A stretch of 64,000 nt of DNA, from NCBI RefSeq assembly GCF_027694345.1, contig NZ_JAQEVU010000003.1, positions 124,001 through 188,000 of the forward strand, in the 5' to 3' direction. This document shows positions 45,479 through 54,434 of the stretch, piece after piece. The notes beneath the pieces are model-generated. The model had not been told where the DNA came from and did no database searches. It worked only from the letters and a program-made list of their open reading frames with translations. The translations under genes and the position numbers were made by a program. The stretch is from Varibaculum timonense_A (GTDB lineage: Bacteria; Actinomycetota; Actinomycetes; Actinomycetales; Actinomycetaceae). Position 1 is the stretch's first letter. Each line of letters opens with the position of its first letter.

Positions 45479-46120
45479 ATGAACAACAGCAAGGCTTTAA
45501 GTTGGGATTGGACCGAGTCTCAAGTTTTCGAGGACGCGGTAATGGTAGCAGCCCGCGCCGCCGCCGTAGAGATGGGAGCTAGCCCAGTTTCTCCCGCCAC
45601 CGGGGCAGCTTTGCGAATGCTAGCGGCAGCTTGTGGCGCAAAAGCAGTTTTTGAAATTGGTACTGGCGCGGGGGTTTCCGGGTTATACCTGCTAGCTGGA
45701 ATGAGTGAGAACGGGGTATTAACCACTATTGACTCCGAATCAGAATTCCAGGCTGCGGCTCGTAGCGCGTTTCGAGTGGCAACTCAAAAATCTAACCGCA
45801 CTCGTCTAATCAATGGGCACGCTCTGGAAGTACTTCCTCGAATGGCCAAAGCCGCCTATGACATGGTGGTTATCGATGGGGATGTGCGGGAAATCAGCAG
45901 CTATATTGAACAGGCAACCCGAATGTTAAGACCGGGCGGCATGGTGGTAATCGTACACTCCCTCTGGATGGATCAAGTCGGAGACCCCGCACGCCGCGAA
46001 ATGGAAACTACCCAAATGCGTGGGGCAGTCACTTCCCTACTTGGTGATGAACGCTTTATTTCCAATGTTTTAACCTGCGGGGACGGCTTAGCGGTCGGGG
46101 TTTACTGTCCGCCAGAATAA
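45479..46120 (+). CDS. O-methyltransferase, class I SAM-dependent
   Basis: A 213-residue member of the catechol-O-methyltransferase-like family. The SAM motif is VFEIGTGAGVSGLYLLAGM, followed by TTIDSESE and MVVIDGDVREI. The neighbourhood (mrp, LOG protein) matches the conserved actinobacterial O-methyltransferase. Substrate unknown. Confidence 0.87.
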   Translation: MNNSKALSWDWTESQVFEDAVMVAARAAAVEMGASPVSPATGAALRMLAAACGAKAVFEIGTGAGVSGLYLLAGMSENGVLTTIDSESEFQAAARSAFRVATQKSNRTRLINGHALEVLPRMAKAAYDMVVIDGDVREISSYIEQATRMLRPGGMVVIVHSLWMDQVGDPARREMETTQMRGAVTSLLGDERFISNVLTCGDGLAVGVYCPPE

Positions 46121-46236
46121 ATTTGTTCCAGTTTTTTGCGATTGACTCAACGCGTTTTATTCCCGGAGCAGAGTTTTCTCTGGCTTCTTCGGCGCAGTTA
46201 GCCCTGGCTTAAACCCTCTCCTGGTATGCTGCGCGA

Positions 46237-46980
46237 GTGAGAAGTTTTAAAAATGATGGAATCTATAGGCGCGGTCCTATCCAGTTACGCCAACCGTTAT
46301 TACCTACCGAGACTTCCGAGCAACGCCTGCTCCGCCCACAAAAAGACACTGAATGGCTTCACAATGACACTTGGCGAGTCTTGCGTATTCAAAGCGAATT
46401 CGTGGAGGGTTTCGGGGCGCTAGCCGAACTAGGCCCGGCAATTTCGGTATTCGGTTCAGCGCGCACCGCCCCCAATACCCCTAGCTACGCCCTCGGAGAA
46501 GAAACCGGAAAACTGCTTGCTGAAGCCGGATGGTCGGTTCTAACCGGTGGGGGCCCAGGACAAATGGAGGCCGTTTCTAAAGGTTGTAGTGAAGCCGGCG
46601 GTATTTCCGTGGGGCTTGGTATCGAGCTGCCCCACGAGCAAATGTTCAACGATTGGGTTTCTTTGGGAATTTACTTCCGCTACTTTTTTGCTCGCAAAAC
46701 TATGTTCGTAAAATATGCTCAAGGTTTTATAGTTTTGCCGGGAGGATTCGGTACTCTAGATGAGCTTTTCGAGGCGGTCACCCTGGCACAAACCGGAAAA
46801 ATTAAGTCCTTCCCAATAGTGCTAGTTGGCAAAAACTACTGGAGCGGATTGCTGTCTTGGGTGCGTGAACAAGCAATTAGCTCCCAGATGATTACAGAAA
46901 AAGAGCTCGCGGCATTGCAGCTGGTAGATACCCCTGCCGAGGCTTTGCAGATTATTGGCAAAGCCCCGAAAGATTGCTAG
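46237..46980 (+). CDS. LOG-family (TIGR00730) protein
   Basis: A 247-residue Rossmann-fold protein with LTGGGPGQMEAVSKG and the PGGFGTLDELFEAVT signature of nucleoside 5'-monophosphate phosphoribohydrolases (LONELY GUY family). It may release free bases from nucleotides. The GTG start has no ribosome site; TATGCT lies eight bases upstream, consistent with a leaderless mRNA. Confidence 0.88.
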   Translation: MRSFKNDGIYRRGPIQLRQPLLPTETSEQRLLRPQKDTEWLHNDTWRVLRIQSEFVEGFGALAELGPAISVFGSARTAPNTPSYALGEETGKLLAEAGWSVLTGGGPGQMEAVSKGCSEAGGISVGLGIELPHEQMFNDWVSLGIYFRYFFARKTMFVKYAQGFIVLPGGFGTLDELFEAVTLAQTGKIKSFPIVLVGKNYWSGLLSWVREQAISSQMITEKELAALQLVDTPAEALQIIGKAPKDC

Positions 46981-47092
46981 CCCCCTACCCCCGTCCTCTA
47001 TAGAACGCAGCACCAGTTTGTCCTTGGGCAAAATGAACGCGAAGTAAAGGTAGGTAGATTTTGAAATGTAAAAGCCGCTGCTGCAATCACCT

Positions 47093-47924
47093 TTAGCGAG
47101 GATAACCTGGGAAATCAGATTGCCTGTGCTTGTTTTTCACAAACAGCAAGTAAAGCAACAGAACCGAGATTATGCAGATAAACCCTAAAAGCACTACTAG
47201 AGCGATTAGTAGCGCCTTGCTAACTCCCTGGTTTTGAGAACTTTGCTTGCTAGCGGTTGCTTTAGTTGGTGCGCTGGTAGTTTGTTCCTCAGAAGATGTC
47301 TGCGTCGGGGTGGATGTTGTAGCCGAGGGAGTAGAACTGGTAGCTGGTGGAGTATTTTTCGTAGTAGCCGAGGCGGGAGGATTCGATATCAGCGTTCCCA
47401 GTTCGCTCCCCTGTCCCTACCGCAATCAGTAGAAACATCATCCCCAGGGCTAAAGCAAGTATCACCCCCGCCATCTCCACATGGATTAGACCTATTTTCC
47501 GCCCTAAAAACACCCCGAAAGACCCCGAGGCTACAAAAGGAGCCAAGGCCGCGTAACTATCGGGGCGGTCAAGTAAAAGCTGACGTCCCAGAGGAACATG
47601 GATAAAAGCAGCCCCCGTCCCTACAACCGCCGCCATTAGCAAGGGAATGGGACTACAAAAATACCCGATTATAAATAGCGCCGCTCCAAAAGCAGCGAAA
47701 AAATGGTTACGGTGAACCACATCGTCTAGTAGACCAATCAATACCTGCAGACCATAGTCGCAGATATTGTAAAGTAGTAACACCGTAATCATCTGCGGGT
47801 ATGAAGTAATTTGGGGCGCAATTAGAGAGATTATGAAATAGTTAGCCACAAATTCAAAGAAAAAATGCCCGAAAGTATAGACAGTCAAACGAACCGCAAA
47901 ACCGGGATATCGTTTCACATCCAT
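47093..47924 (-). pseudogene. Membrane-protein gene interrupted by a frameshift
   Basis: Frame A (47924 down to 47289, 211 codons) encodes about five hydrophobic helices and then degenerates into ESSRLGYYEKYSTSYQFYSL. Frame B, open from 47416 down to a TAA at 47093, continues with a Thr/Pro/Ser-rich linker (NPPASATTKNTPPATSSTPS), then a transmembrane helix (LLIALVVLLGFICIISVLLL) and a basic tail ending FPGYPR. The switch point is in or near the short G-runs at 47400-47420 (CCCC at 47408-47411 on the plus strand). Together they would give a protein of about 277 residues. A natural frameshift, slippage or a sequencing error all fit. Confidence 0.75.
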
Positions 47925-48080
47925 TATTTAACCCTAACACCCCACTGGTTTTAATAACTAGCAGCTGCCCGAATTCCCATTTCCCTCCCAAAATAGCCAA
48001 AGCTAAGCAGGACACCATCTGCTATAATTAGCTGAGTAAGCTTTAATTTTTAGTCCTATTTTTATCTCTCGGGGGTCAGC

Positions 48081-48275
48081 ATGGCAGCAATGAAACCGCG
48101 AACCGGAGATGGTCCGTTAGAGGTAGCCGAGGACGGGGCTCGTACGGAAGAAGGTCGCGAAGTGGTGCTGCGACTTCCCGCTTTAGGGGGCGGTCGCCTG
48201 GTAATCGAAATGAGCAAGAAAGAGCTTATCGACCTGGCAGCAGCTATCCACGAACTATATCCCGACTTACCGTAA
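48081..48275 (+). CDS. DUF3117 protein
   Basis: A 64-residue protein, AAMKPRTGDGPLEVAEDG ... ELIDLAAAIHEL, near-invariant in actinobacteria. Function unknown. A perfect TATAAT (-10) lies at 48023-48028, and GGGGGT precedes the ATG. Confidence 0.93.
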   Translation: MAAMKPRTGDGPLEVAEDGARTEEGREVVLRLPALGGGRLVIEMSKKELIDLAAAIHELYPDLP

Positions 48276-48367
48276 AAGTATTCCCACCATTTTGCAGCGA
48301 AGCGTGCAGGCATTACGGCTGAGTATCCGCCCTTGAAATCTGAGTAAAATCATCAGCAGTATTTTAG

Positions 48368-49627
48368 CTACAGTTTCAAGGTTTCCTGCCGAAATTCTTC
48401 CTCTATTGTCTTAGCCATTTTCTTAACCTCATTGGGCACTGTAGAGTCATATTCATAAAATGGACTTAACCCCACCCACCCGTTCTTATAGCTCCCCAAA
48501 ATCTGGGTAGAGTTCGTGGCAAACTTATCTTTACGTGCATCTTCGATTAAAGAAATCATTGCCTGCGATAAATCTGGAACAATCGATGTGAGAATCGGGG
48601 GCTTAGAACCTGCCACTTTCGTTTGAGTTTCATGCCCATTGGTTAAATACCAAATCGCGGTGATAGTCCCTAGCGCATCTGATTGAGAAATACTGGTAGT
48701 GACGCTGGGGGTAGCTACCGGGATACTGCTTTCAGTTGGAATGGCGGAAATGCGTTCCCCCTCGCTAGGGGAAGCGCTTTTTTCAGGAGAGGACGAGGGC
48801 GAGCTGGCGGCCGTTTTTGCAGCTTCAGCAGCTTCCTGAGCAGCTTTAAGTTTTTCTTGATTCGCTTTAACTATCGCCTTGATACCTCCCCCGCCTTGCG
48901 CGCCCTGTGCAAAAAAGATAACGTCCGAGCCTTGTTTTACCAACGTCTCAACCTGGCTAGTCAGCTGGGCATCATCTACCTTATCCCCTAAATACAGCCC
49001 GGAACCAAAGGTATTAACATTAGCCTTTACTGCTTTAGCATCTTCGCTGAGCTGTTCGGCATTATAGCGAGCTACCCCCTGCGCGAAGGCAGAGAGCAAA
49101 GCTTGATTGAGTTCATTCTTTGCCCCGGCAATTGCCGCCACCTGACCACTAGCCGAGGTTCCTGCCGCCACAAATCCAGCCACATAGGCAGATTGGCTCA
49201 AATCGTAGCTAACAACCGCCACATTGTCTCGACTAGCTTGTGCCTTACTGCCTGGGGGCAGTAACAGGGCAAAATGCCGCGACCGATGATACTTCGACTG
49301 ATTCATCACCTGGCTAACAAATGCTTCACCTACCCCGACTATCAGGGAACAGTTAGCGGAAATATCGCGTTTAATCGCCTCTTCAATTTTATCGGCAGAT
49401 TTCACAGTGTCGGCGCGAACCGCTACCCCTAGCCTTTTCTTTCCATCCTCTAAAGCCTTAAGTGCGCCCTCATTGATCGAACCGAGCTCACCTTTGCCTA
49501 CAGTGAGTAGACAGGTTCTAAAGTCAGCAGCATTGGTGTATCCCGAGGGCGCAACGTTGGTTCCCGCGCAACCGGCAAGGGCTAATCCAGCAAAAAAGCT
49601 CGCTAGTAGCCGGCGAAGCGTTTTCAT
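48368..49627 (-). CDS. BMP/PnrA-family substrate-binding lipoprotein
   Basis: A 419-residue lipoprotein. The lipobox LALAGC is near residue 20. The periplasmic-binding fold follows (NCSLIVGVGEAF, VAGFVAAGTSASGQVAAI, DVIFFAQGAQGGGGIKA), which in this family binds nucleosides or similar small solutes. An unusual Ala/Ser/Glu-rich insertion (about residues 262-320, with PSSSPEKSASPSEGERIS) splits the C-terminal lobe. The 3' partner manC overlaps by 4 bp, but no ABC transporter genes are nearby. Confidence 0.8.
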   Translation of the reverse strand: MKTLRRLLASFFAGLALAGCAGTNVAPSGYTNAADFRTCLLTVGKGELGSINEGALKALEDGKKRLGVAVRADTVKSADKIEEAIKRDISANCSLIVGVGEAFVSQVMNQSKYHRSRHFALLLPPGSKAQASRDNVAVVSYDLSQSAYVAGFVAAGTSASGQVAAIAGAKNELNQALLSAFAQGVARYNAEQLSEDAKAVKANVNTFGSGLYLGDKVDDAQLTSQVETLVKQGSDVIFFAQGAQGGGGIKAIVKANQEKLKAAQEAAEAAKTAASSPSSSPEKSASPSEGERISAIPTESSIPVATPSVTTSISQSDALGTITAIWYLTNGHETQTKVAGSKPPILTSIVPDLSQAMISLIEDARKDKFATNSTQILGSYKNGWVGLSPFYEYDSTVPNEVKKMAKTIEEEFRQETLKL

Positions 49628-50721
49628 TGCAGTTCCCCTTGACTGGGGACAACCTTTGAAAGGTGTTGTGCGCTCTTCGTGGTAGTCACCAAAGTTACAT
49701 CCCCACGGCGCACTACTACCGCGTTAGGTATCCCTACCACCAGCAGTTTTTCCTCGCCCTCGTGATCGATAAAAGCACCGGGGCTGGCTAGTAGTTCACT
49801 GTTACCACTGCCTCGAACTATGCAAGCATCGGGGTTATCTTTGCGAAGCACCGTAGCCAGGGAGCGATAATCTCCCACATCGGACCAGCCGAAGTCCTCG
49901 GCTGAGACTACCGCTACCCCGCCCTCAGCGGCTACTGGTTCTGCAATCGCAGTGTCTATGGGGTAGGAAGGCAGTGATTCCCAAAGCTCAGTAAAATCTG
50001 CAGTCCCCGGGTTTACCCGCACCATTTCTTGAATCGTTTCATAATATTGGGGATGCAAATTATTTAGGCGCGACAAGAATACCTCGGTGTTAAATACGAA
50101 CATTCCGGCGTTCCAGAAATAGCCTCCCTCCGCTAGATAACTCTCGGCTTCCGGCTGTGAAGGCTTTTCTTTAAAACTGTTGGCTAACAAAACTTGTGGC
50201 CGGCTATTTTCCGGGCTCAAAACAGTATTGGAAGCGCAGATATAACCATAAGCAGTGGCAGGATAGCTAGGAGCTATTCCTATAGTTACAATTTTTCCTT
50301 CCTCTGCCGTTTTAACTGCAGCCGATACGGCGCGGCGAAAAGCATCCGCATCAGCAATCGCATGATCGGCAGCAAAAGAGCCGGCAATAACTGAACCATA
50401 TTTTTGTTGTAGCCTAGCTGCCGCCCAAGCAATTGCACCCAGAGAATTCTTCCTACTGGGTTCAGTCAGCACCTGATAGTGATTGTCTAAACCTGGTACT
50501 AACCGTTGTGGCAAGTTTTGGGCAGCGATTGCCTGGCGGTGAACAGTTCCACTTACTACCGTTAAGGACGCAGCTAGGGGGCTGAGTCGGTCTACAGTTG
50601 CCTGCAAGAGGCTACGCCCTTCCCCCAGCAAGTCAAGTAAGAATTTGGGTTGAGCTGTTCTGGACAAGGGCCAAAGACGACTACCCGGACCTCCGGCAGG
50701 AATGATTACATGTAGGCTCAT
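49624..50721 (-). CDS. manC: Mannose-1-phosphate guanylyltransferase
   Basis: Makes GDP-mannose for glycoconjugates. The 365-residue nucleotidyltransferase has GGPGSRLWPLSRTAQPKFLLDL, KEKPSQPEAESYL and WSDVGDYRSLA. Length matches the single-domain form without the isomerase part. It overlaps the lipoprotein gene start by 4 bp (ATGA). Confidence 0.92.
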   Translation of the reverse strand: MSLHVIIPAGGPGSRLWPLSRTAQPKFLLDLLGEGRSLLQATVDRLSPLAASLTVVSGTVHRQAIAAQNLPQRLVPGLDNHYQVLTEPSRKNSLGAIAWAAARLQQKYGSVIAGSFAADHAIADADAFRRAVSAAVKTAEEGKIVTIGIAPSYPATAYGYICASNTVLSPENSRPQVLLANSFKEKPSQPEAESYLAEGGYFWNAGMFVFNTEVFLSRLNNLHPQYYETIQEMVRVNPGTADFTELWESLPSYPIDTAIAEPVAAEGGVAVVSAEDFGWSDVGDYRSLATVLRKDNPDACIVRGSGNSELLASPGAFIDHEGEEKLLVVGIPNAVVVRRGDVTLVTTTKSAQHLSKVVPSQGELQ

Positions 50722-50765
50722 AATTTAAAAATATCGTGGATAGCCTGGGTTAAGGCGAGGCTCGA

Positions 50766-51569
50766 CTAAGGCTCGCGAATATCCACCATTACTTGCGCCT
50801 CGGTGAGGCTCTCGGCTATTCCGCTAGGCGGGGCACTAACCGATATGACTCGCGAAATCTGATTTAAAGGACAGACCACCCCTAGCGCTGACCTTCGCCA
50901 CGCCAGGGTTGGCACCATAACGGTAGCGAACTCACTGTTTTCAATCAGCACTTTTTCAACCATAGCTTTATCTAGATTATTGCAGCTAAGACCAGTTTGA
51001 GCGTCAATGCCTTCGGCTTCGATAAATACGGAATGGAAATGAAAATTGTAGGCAGTAATCACGGTGGAAGAACCTAAAGTTTCATGCCCAGAAGGCTGCC
51101 CCCCAAAGAAAATAACCTCAGCATGAGCCCTGCCGTTATCTCGCTGCATCTGCTGGGCTTCATCAAGAATCCGAATCGCAGGCAGATAGTTGGTTGCCAC
51201 CGTCAAAGAGGAGAAGATTTCACTTTCGCTGATTATCTTTGCGAGACAGCGACCGCTTCCACCCGCACCAATAAAGAGCTTAGAACCTGGGCGAATAGTT
51301 TCAGCTGCCGCTTGGGCAATGATTTTCTCTTCATTACTGGGAACAGCACTGAGAGCAGAAGGGGCGGAGTTTATATCCTCTAGGCGGACTGCCCCTCCGT
51401 GAACGCGCTCTAGTTTGCCCTGAGTTGCGAGCAAACTAATGTCACGCCGCACCGTCATTTCCGATACGCCCAGCTCGGTTACCAAGTCGGTAACCCGCAC
51501 GGATCCATTGATATTTACTTGCCGTAAAACTTCATCGTGCCGCTGATGCGCTAGCATGGCTCTCTCCAT
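50766..51569 (-). CDS. DeoR-family transcriptional regulator
   Basis: A 267-residue regulator. The N-terminal HTH is RVTDLVTELGVSEMTVRRDISLL, followed by the sugar-phosphate-sensing DeoRC domain (LFIGAGGSGRCLAKII). Usually a repressor responding to a phosphorylated sugar. Its target may be the adjacent manC operon or a distant one. An IS110 element sits in its immediate upstream region. Confidence 0.9.
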   Translation of the reverse strand: MERAMLAHQRHDEVLRQVNINGSVRVTDLVTELGVSEMTVRRDISLLATQGKLERVHGGAVRLEDINSAPSALSAVPSNEEKIIAQAAAETIRPGSKLFIGAGGSGRCLAKIISESEIFSSLTVATNYLPAIRILDEAQQMQRDNGRAHAEVIFFGGQPSGHETLGSSTVITAYNFHFHSVFIEAEGIDAQTGLSCNNLDKAMVEKVLIENSEFATVMVPTLAWRRSALGVVCPLNQISRVISVSAPPSGIAESLTEAQVMVDIREP

Positions 51570-51598
51570 TGAAACAGGAAACTTTTCTTTAGCCTACC

Positions 51599-52735
51599 CT
51601 ATTTTGTTGCTATTTGTCTCTTCTCGCGCTTTTTTGTTCGTTCCCAGGATTCTTCTATATCTGTCAAGTGGTTGTGTGGTTCATGTGTTGTGTGTTGAGG
51701 GTACGGTAGACGTGACGAGCGATATAGCTGTTTGATACAGCGCCGGATTTCACGGTCGGTTTTTCCCTCTTGTCGTCTTCTCGCGACGTATGCTCTGGTT
51801 TCTTCGTCATGGGTCATTTTCACAATCGCAACCATGTGTATCGCGCTATTGAGTTTCCGGTCTCCTCCTCGGTTGAGCCGATGTCTAACCGTGTTACCGG
51901 ATGATGCAGGGATTGGATTGACTCCGGCTAGTGAAGCGAATTCTGCTTCAGTGCGTACCCTGCCGTAGTGAGACCAAGCCGCGAGACACTTCGCGACGCT
52001 AACGGCACCAAAGCCCTTCTCCTGCAACAACGGGGCTGCTTCACTGATCTTGACAAGACTGACTAGCTCGCTTTCATTGGAACGTAACTGTTCATCGAGC
52101 CGTAAAATGTGACAGGCAAGCCGTTTAGCTTCGACCCGTGCAATTCGAAGCTCGACAGTCTCCTCACGCTGGCGCCACGCTGAAATCTGTTCAATCTGTA
52201 TTCTTGATAACGCGTGGCGTGCGTCTACTCCAAGGGAATTACTTCGCACCAACGCGGTGAGTGCGTTGATATAACTTGTGCGTTCACGTGTCATTAGTTC
52301 TCGTGACGCTACAAGTATTTTGACGGCTTGGCGAACACCGCTTCCCTGGCGTGGTCTACGTAGCTTATCAACCGGTAGACCCGCAGCCGTTCGAGCCATC
52401 TGAAAAGAATCCATATCATCAGTCTTTCCTGAACCATACCGGTGCTGAGAATCAACACGAGGCGCCTCTGCAACCTCGAAACCATCAGCCAGAACCTTGC
52501 CAGTCAGGACAGCACCATATGAGGCGGTTCCCTCGATAACCCACAATATCTGCATCTTAGACTCTGTCCGTTTCAACACCCATGTCATGGCGCGATTAAT
52601 TCCCGCCTCGGTTGCCGGGAACTTCTGCGATTCAAGCAGTTCACCTGTCTTTGCCTGAACGATTGAGTACACGTGATGCCGAGCGTGGGTGTCAACACCC
52701 ACGACATAAGGATGAACATGAGCAACAATAGTCAT
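51599..52735 (-). CDS. IS110-family DEDD transposase
   Basis: A 378-residue transposase. The N-terminal DEDD/RuvC-like domain has VVGVDTHARHH, ILWVIEGTASYG and GSGKTDDMDSFQMAR; the C-terminal Transposase_20 domain has the serine motif ASSGNTVRHRLNRGG. The open frame appears intact, so the element may be active. IS110 enzymes use an RNA-guided recombination mechanism described recently (bridge or seek RNA). Confidence 0.94.
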   Translation of the reverse strand: MTIVAHVHPYVVGVDTHARHHVYSIVQAKTGELLESQKFPATEAGINRAMTWVLKRTESKMQILWVIEGTASYGAVLTGKVLADGFEVAEAPRVDSQHRYGSGKTDDMDSFQMARTAAGLPVDKLRRPRQGSGVRQAVKILVASRELMTRERTSYINALTALVRSNSLGVDARHALSRIQIEQISAWRQREETVELRIARVEAKRLACHILRLDEQLRSNESELVSLVKISEAAPLLQEKGFGAVSVAKCLAAWSHYGRVRTEAEFASLAGVNPIPASSGNTVRHRLNRGGDRKLNSAIHMVAIVKMTHDEETRAYVARRRQEGKTDREIRRCIKQLYRSSRLPYPQHTTHEPHNHLTDIEESWERTKKREKRQIATK

Positions 52736-53040
52736 AGCGGTCTAACCTTCCGTACGTACGAATAGAAACGACCGTTAGGCCGATACTGACCTGGGAAGGA
52801 ATCACCTCGGAACATGTCTGTAACGAGTCACGTATTCAAAACGGACAATCTTCTGATTAAGCTACCGACGTGGGCCAGGCGGTATCGGCCGCATCGCCCC
52901 TCGCTGGACAAATCCTGAGAAAGACACAACAGTCAAACGCTTCACGAGTCACAACCAGGAACAATAACAGCCAACACCAATCCTGCCAGCCAGTCCCAGA
53001 CCAGCCACCACAAGACTTACAGATGCTTTAGTAAGACAGA
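52736..53040 (-). ncRNA. Candidate bridge-RNA region of the IS110 element
   Basis: The non-coding stretch upstream of the transposase, on the transposase strand, carries an inverted repeat GGCCGATAC/GTATCGGCC (52778-52786 and 52882-52890) spanning about 110 nt, plus further G+C-rich stems. In IS110-type elements this upstream region encodes the guide RNA. Exact ends and loops cannot be set by eye. Confidence 0.45.
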
Positions 53041-53057
53041 ACCGCTAGATTAAGAAT

Positions 53058-54326
53058 ATGCAAGCTAGTTCTTCCCCTACCGAGCTCCCAGTTCAAACCC
53101 GCCATCAAGAACAGTTTTCACCAACTCTTAGTGATGTAAGTGCCGAGGATAGGCTGGGTGGAAAGCTTAAAGTTTTTATCCAATGGATACAGCGCACTCG
53201 GGTAGTGCGGAGCCTCTTGCGTTATAGCAGTGGACGCGGCGCGCTATTGGCGGGCGGTATCGCCTATTCGGCTATTTTTTCCCTGGCCGCGGCGCTCACT
53301 ATCGCACTCACGGTTTTACTGGGGATATTGGGACGTAGCCCGCAGTTAAAAGACGCAGTTTTTTCTTCCCTAGCATCCGCACTACCGGGAGTGCTCAGCT
53401 GGAAAGGGTCATCCGGAATTGTAGACCCCTCACAATTAGTGCTCTCAACTTCTTTTTCACTGACCGGGGTGATTGCGGTAGTGGTGCTACTTTTTTCCGC
53501 GACCTCAGTGATGCAAGCTATGAAATCATCAATCCGGGCAATGTTCGGAATTGATCAAGTTCCCTCGGGAGCAGCAGTAGAGAAACTACGAGACCTTTTA
53601 GGGTTTATAACTATCTGCCTGGGAGTAGCGGCAAGCGGGATTTTAACCTTAGCTAATACGGTTATCGCTAACGATATTTTAGGAATGTTAGGAATTAAAT
53701 CTGCCCTAGCTTCTCTGGCGATACGTCTCGGTTCTTTTCTAATCAGTGCCGACATTGACGCTTTGGTTCTGTGGGTGTTAATCCGCTTCGTGGCTCTAGC
53801 TAGAGTCCCGCGAACCGATTTACTTTTGGGGTTAGCAGTTTTCGGTTTGCTCTCCACCCTCATTCGGTCACTGGGCACTTCGGCTGTGGGAGCGGTGAAT
53901 AACCCGCTGCTAGCTTCTTTTGCAGCTATTGCCACCCTGTTGCTGTGGATTAACTTACTTTCGAGAGTAATGCTGATCACCTGTGCTTTTATCGCAAATC
54001 CTCCGAAAGCGCTAGCGGTTAGCGAAGCCGAGGACGTGCATGCGAACGAAAAACCGAACTACGTTTCCCTTTCCAACCCGCTCACTTTAGACTGGGCGCA
54101 TCACCGCTTAAGCGGAATAGTGGACCTAGAACACCCCAAAGACACCGATTTACCGCCGGAATCTCCCTTGGGTAAAGCGCCCAGGTGGCGTTTAGCCCTG
54201 TGCTCGGCTACCGGGAAACCGTGGCAAGGTAAAGTTGCAGCTTGGATTGACAAACGAATCTCCTGGCATCAAAAACGGATAGCCTACCTGCGCTCATTGC
54301 AGGATTCTCGTCGCAATCCCCGCTAA
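53058..54326 (+). CDS. YihY/BrkB-family inner membrane protein
   Basis: A 422-residue protein with a polar N-terminus, about six hydrophobic helices (about 70-320) and a charged C-terminal tail. The YihY pattern is visible in RGALLAGGIAYSAIFSLAAALT and the late helix LLASFAAIATLLLWINLLSRVMLITCAF. Not RNase BN despite old naming. Transport role uncertain. TAGATT lies five bases before the ATG with no ribosome site. Confidence 0.85.
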   Translation: MQASSSPTELPVQTRHQEQFSPTLSDVSAEDRLGGKLKVFIQWIQRTRVVRSLLRYSSGRGALLAGGIAYSAIFSLAAALTIALTVLLGILGRSPQLKDAVFSSLASALPGVLSWKGSSGIVDPSQLVLSTSFSLTGVIAVVVLLFSATSVMQAMKSSIRAMFGIDQVPSGAAVEKLRDLLGFITICLGVAASGILTLANTVIANDILGMLGIKSALASLAIRLGSFLISADIDALVLWVLIRFVALARVPRTDLLLGLAVFGLLSTLIRSLGTSAVGAVNNPLLASFAAIATLLLWINLLSRVMLITCAFIANPPKALAVSEAEDVHANEKPNYVSLSNPLTLDWAHHRLSGIVDLEHPKDTDLPPESPLGKAPRWRLALCSATGKPWQGKVAAWIDKRISWHQKRIAYLRSLQDSRRNPR

Positions 54327-54434
54327 TCTGAGGGTTTCCCCACTAGATAACAGCTAGACAACAGCCAATGGCAACGCAATTAGTCGGAGTGCTAATCCGC
54401 TCACAGCTGACCACTAGAGTGGGCAACAGAATCC

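Larger units (their letters stand above)
51599..53040 (-). mobile_element. IS110-family insertion sequence
   Basis: A transposase gene plus a roughly 300-bp upstream non-coding region, with no terminal inverted repeats, as usual for IS110. The 3' end is short, since the deoR start is only 29 bp from the transposase stop. The exact left end is not fixed; it lies before the yihY start at 53058. Confidence 0.75.

Noticed and set aside
47234..47605. Plus-strand open frames across the frameshifted membrane protein
   Set aside because: They are antisense shadows with no ribosome site, rich in Arg/Ser/Cys.
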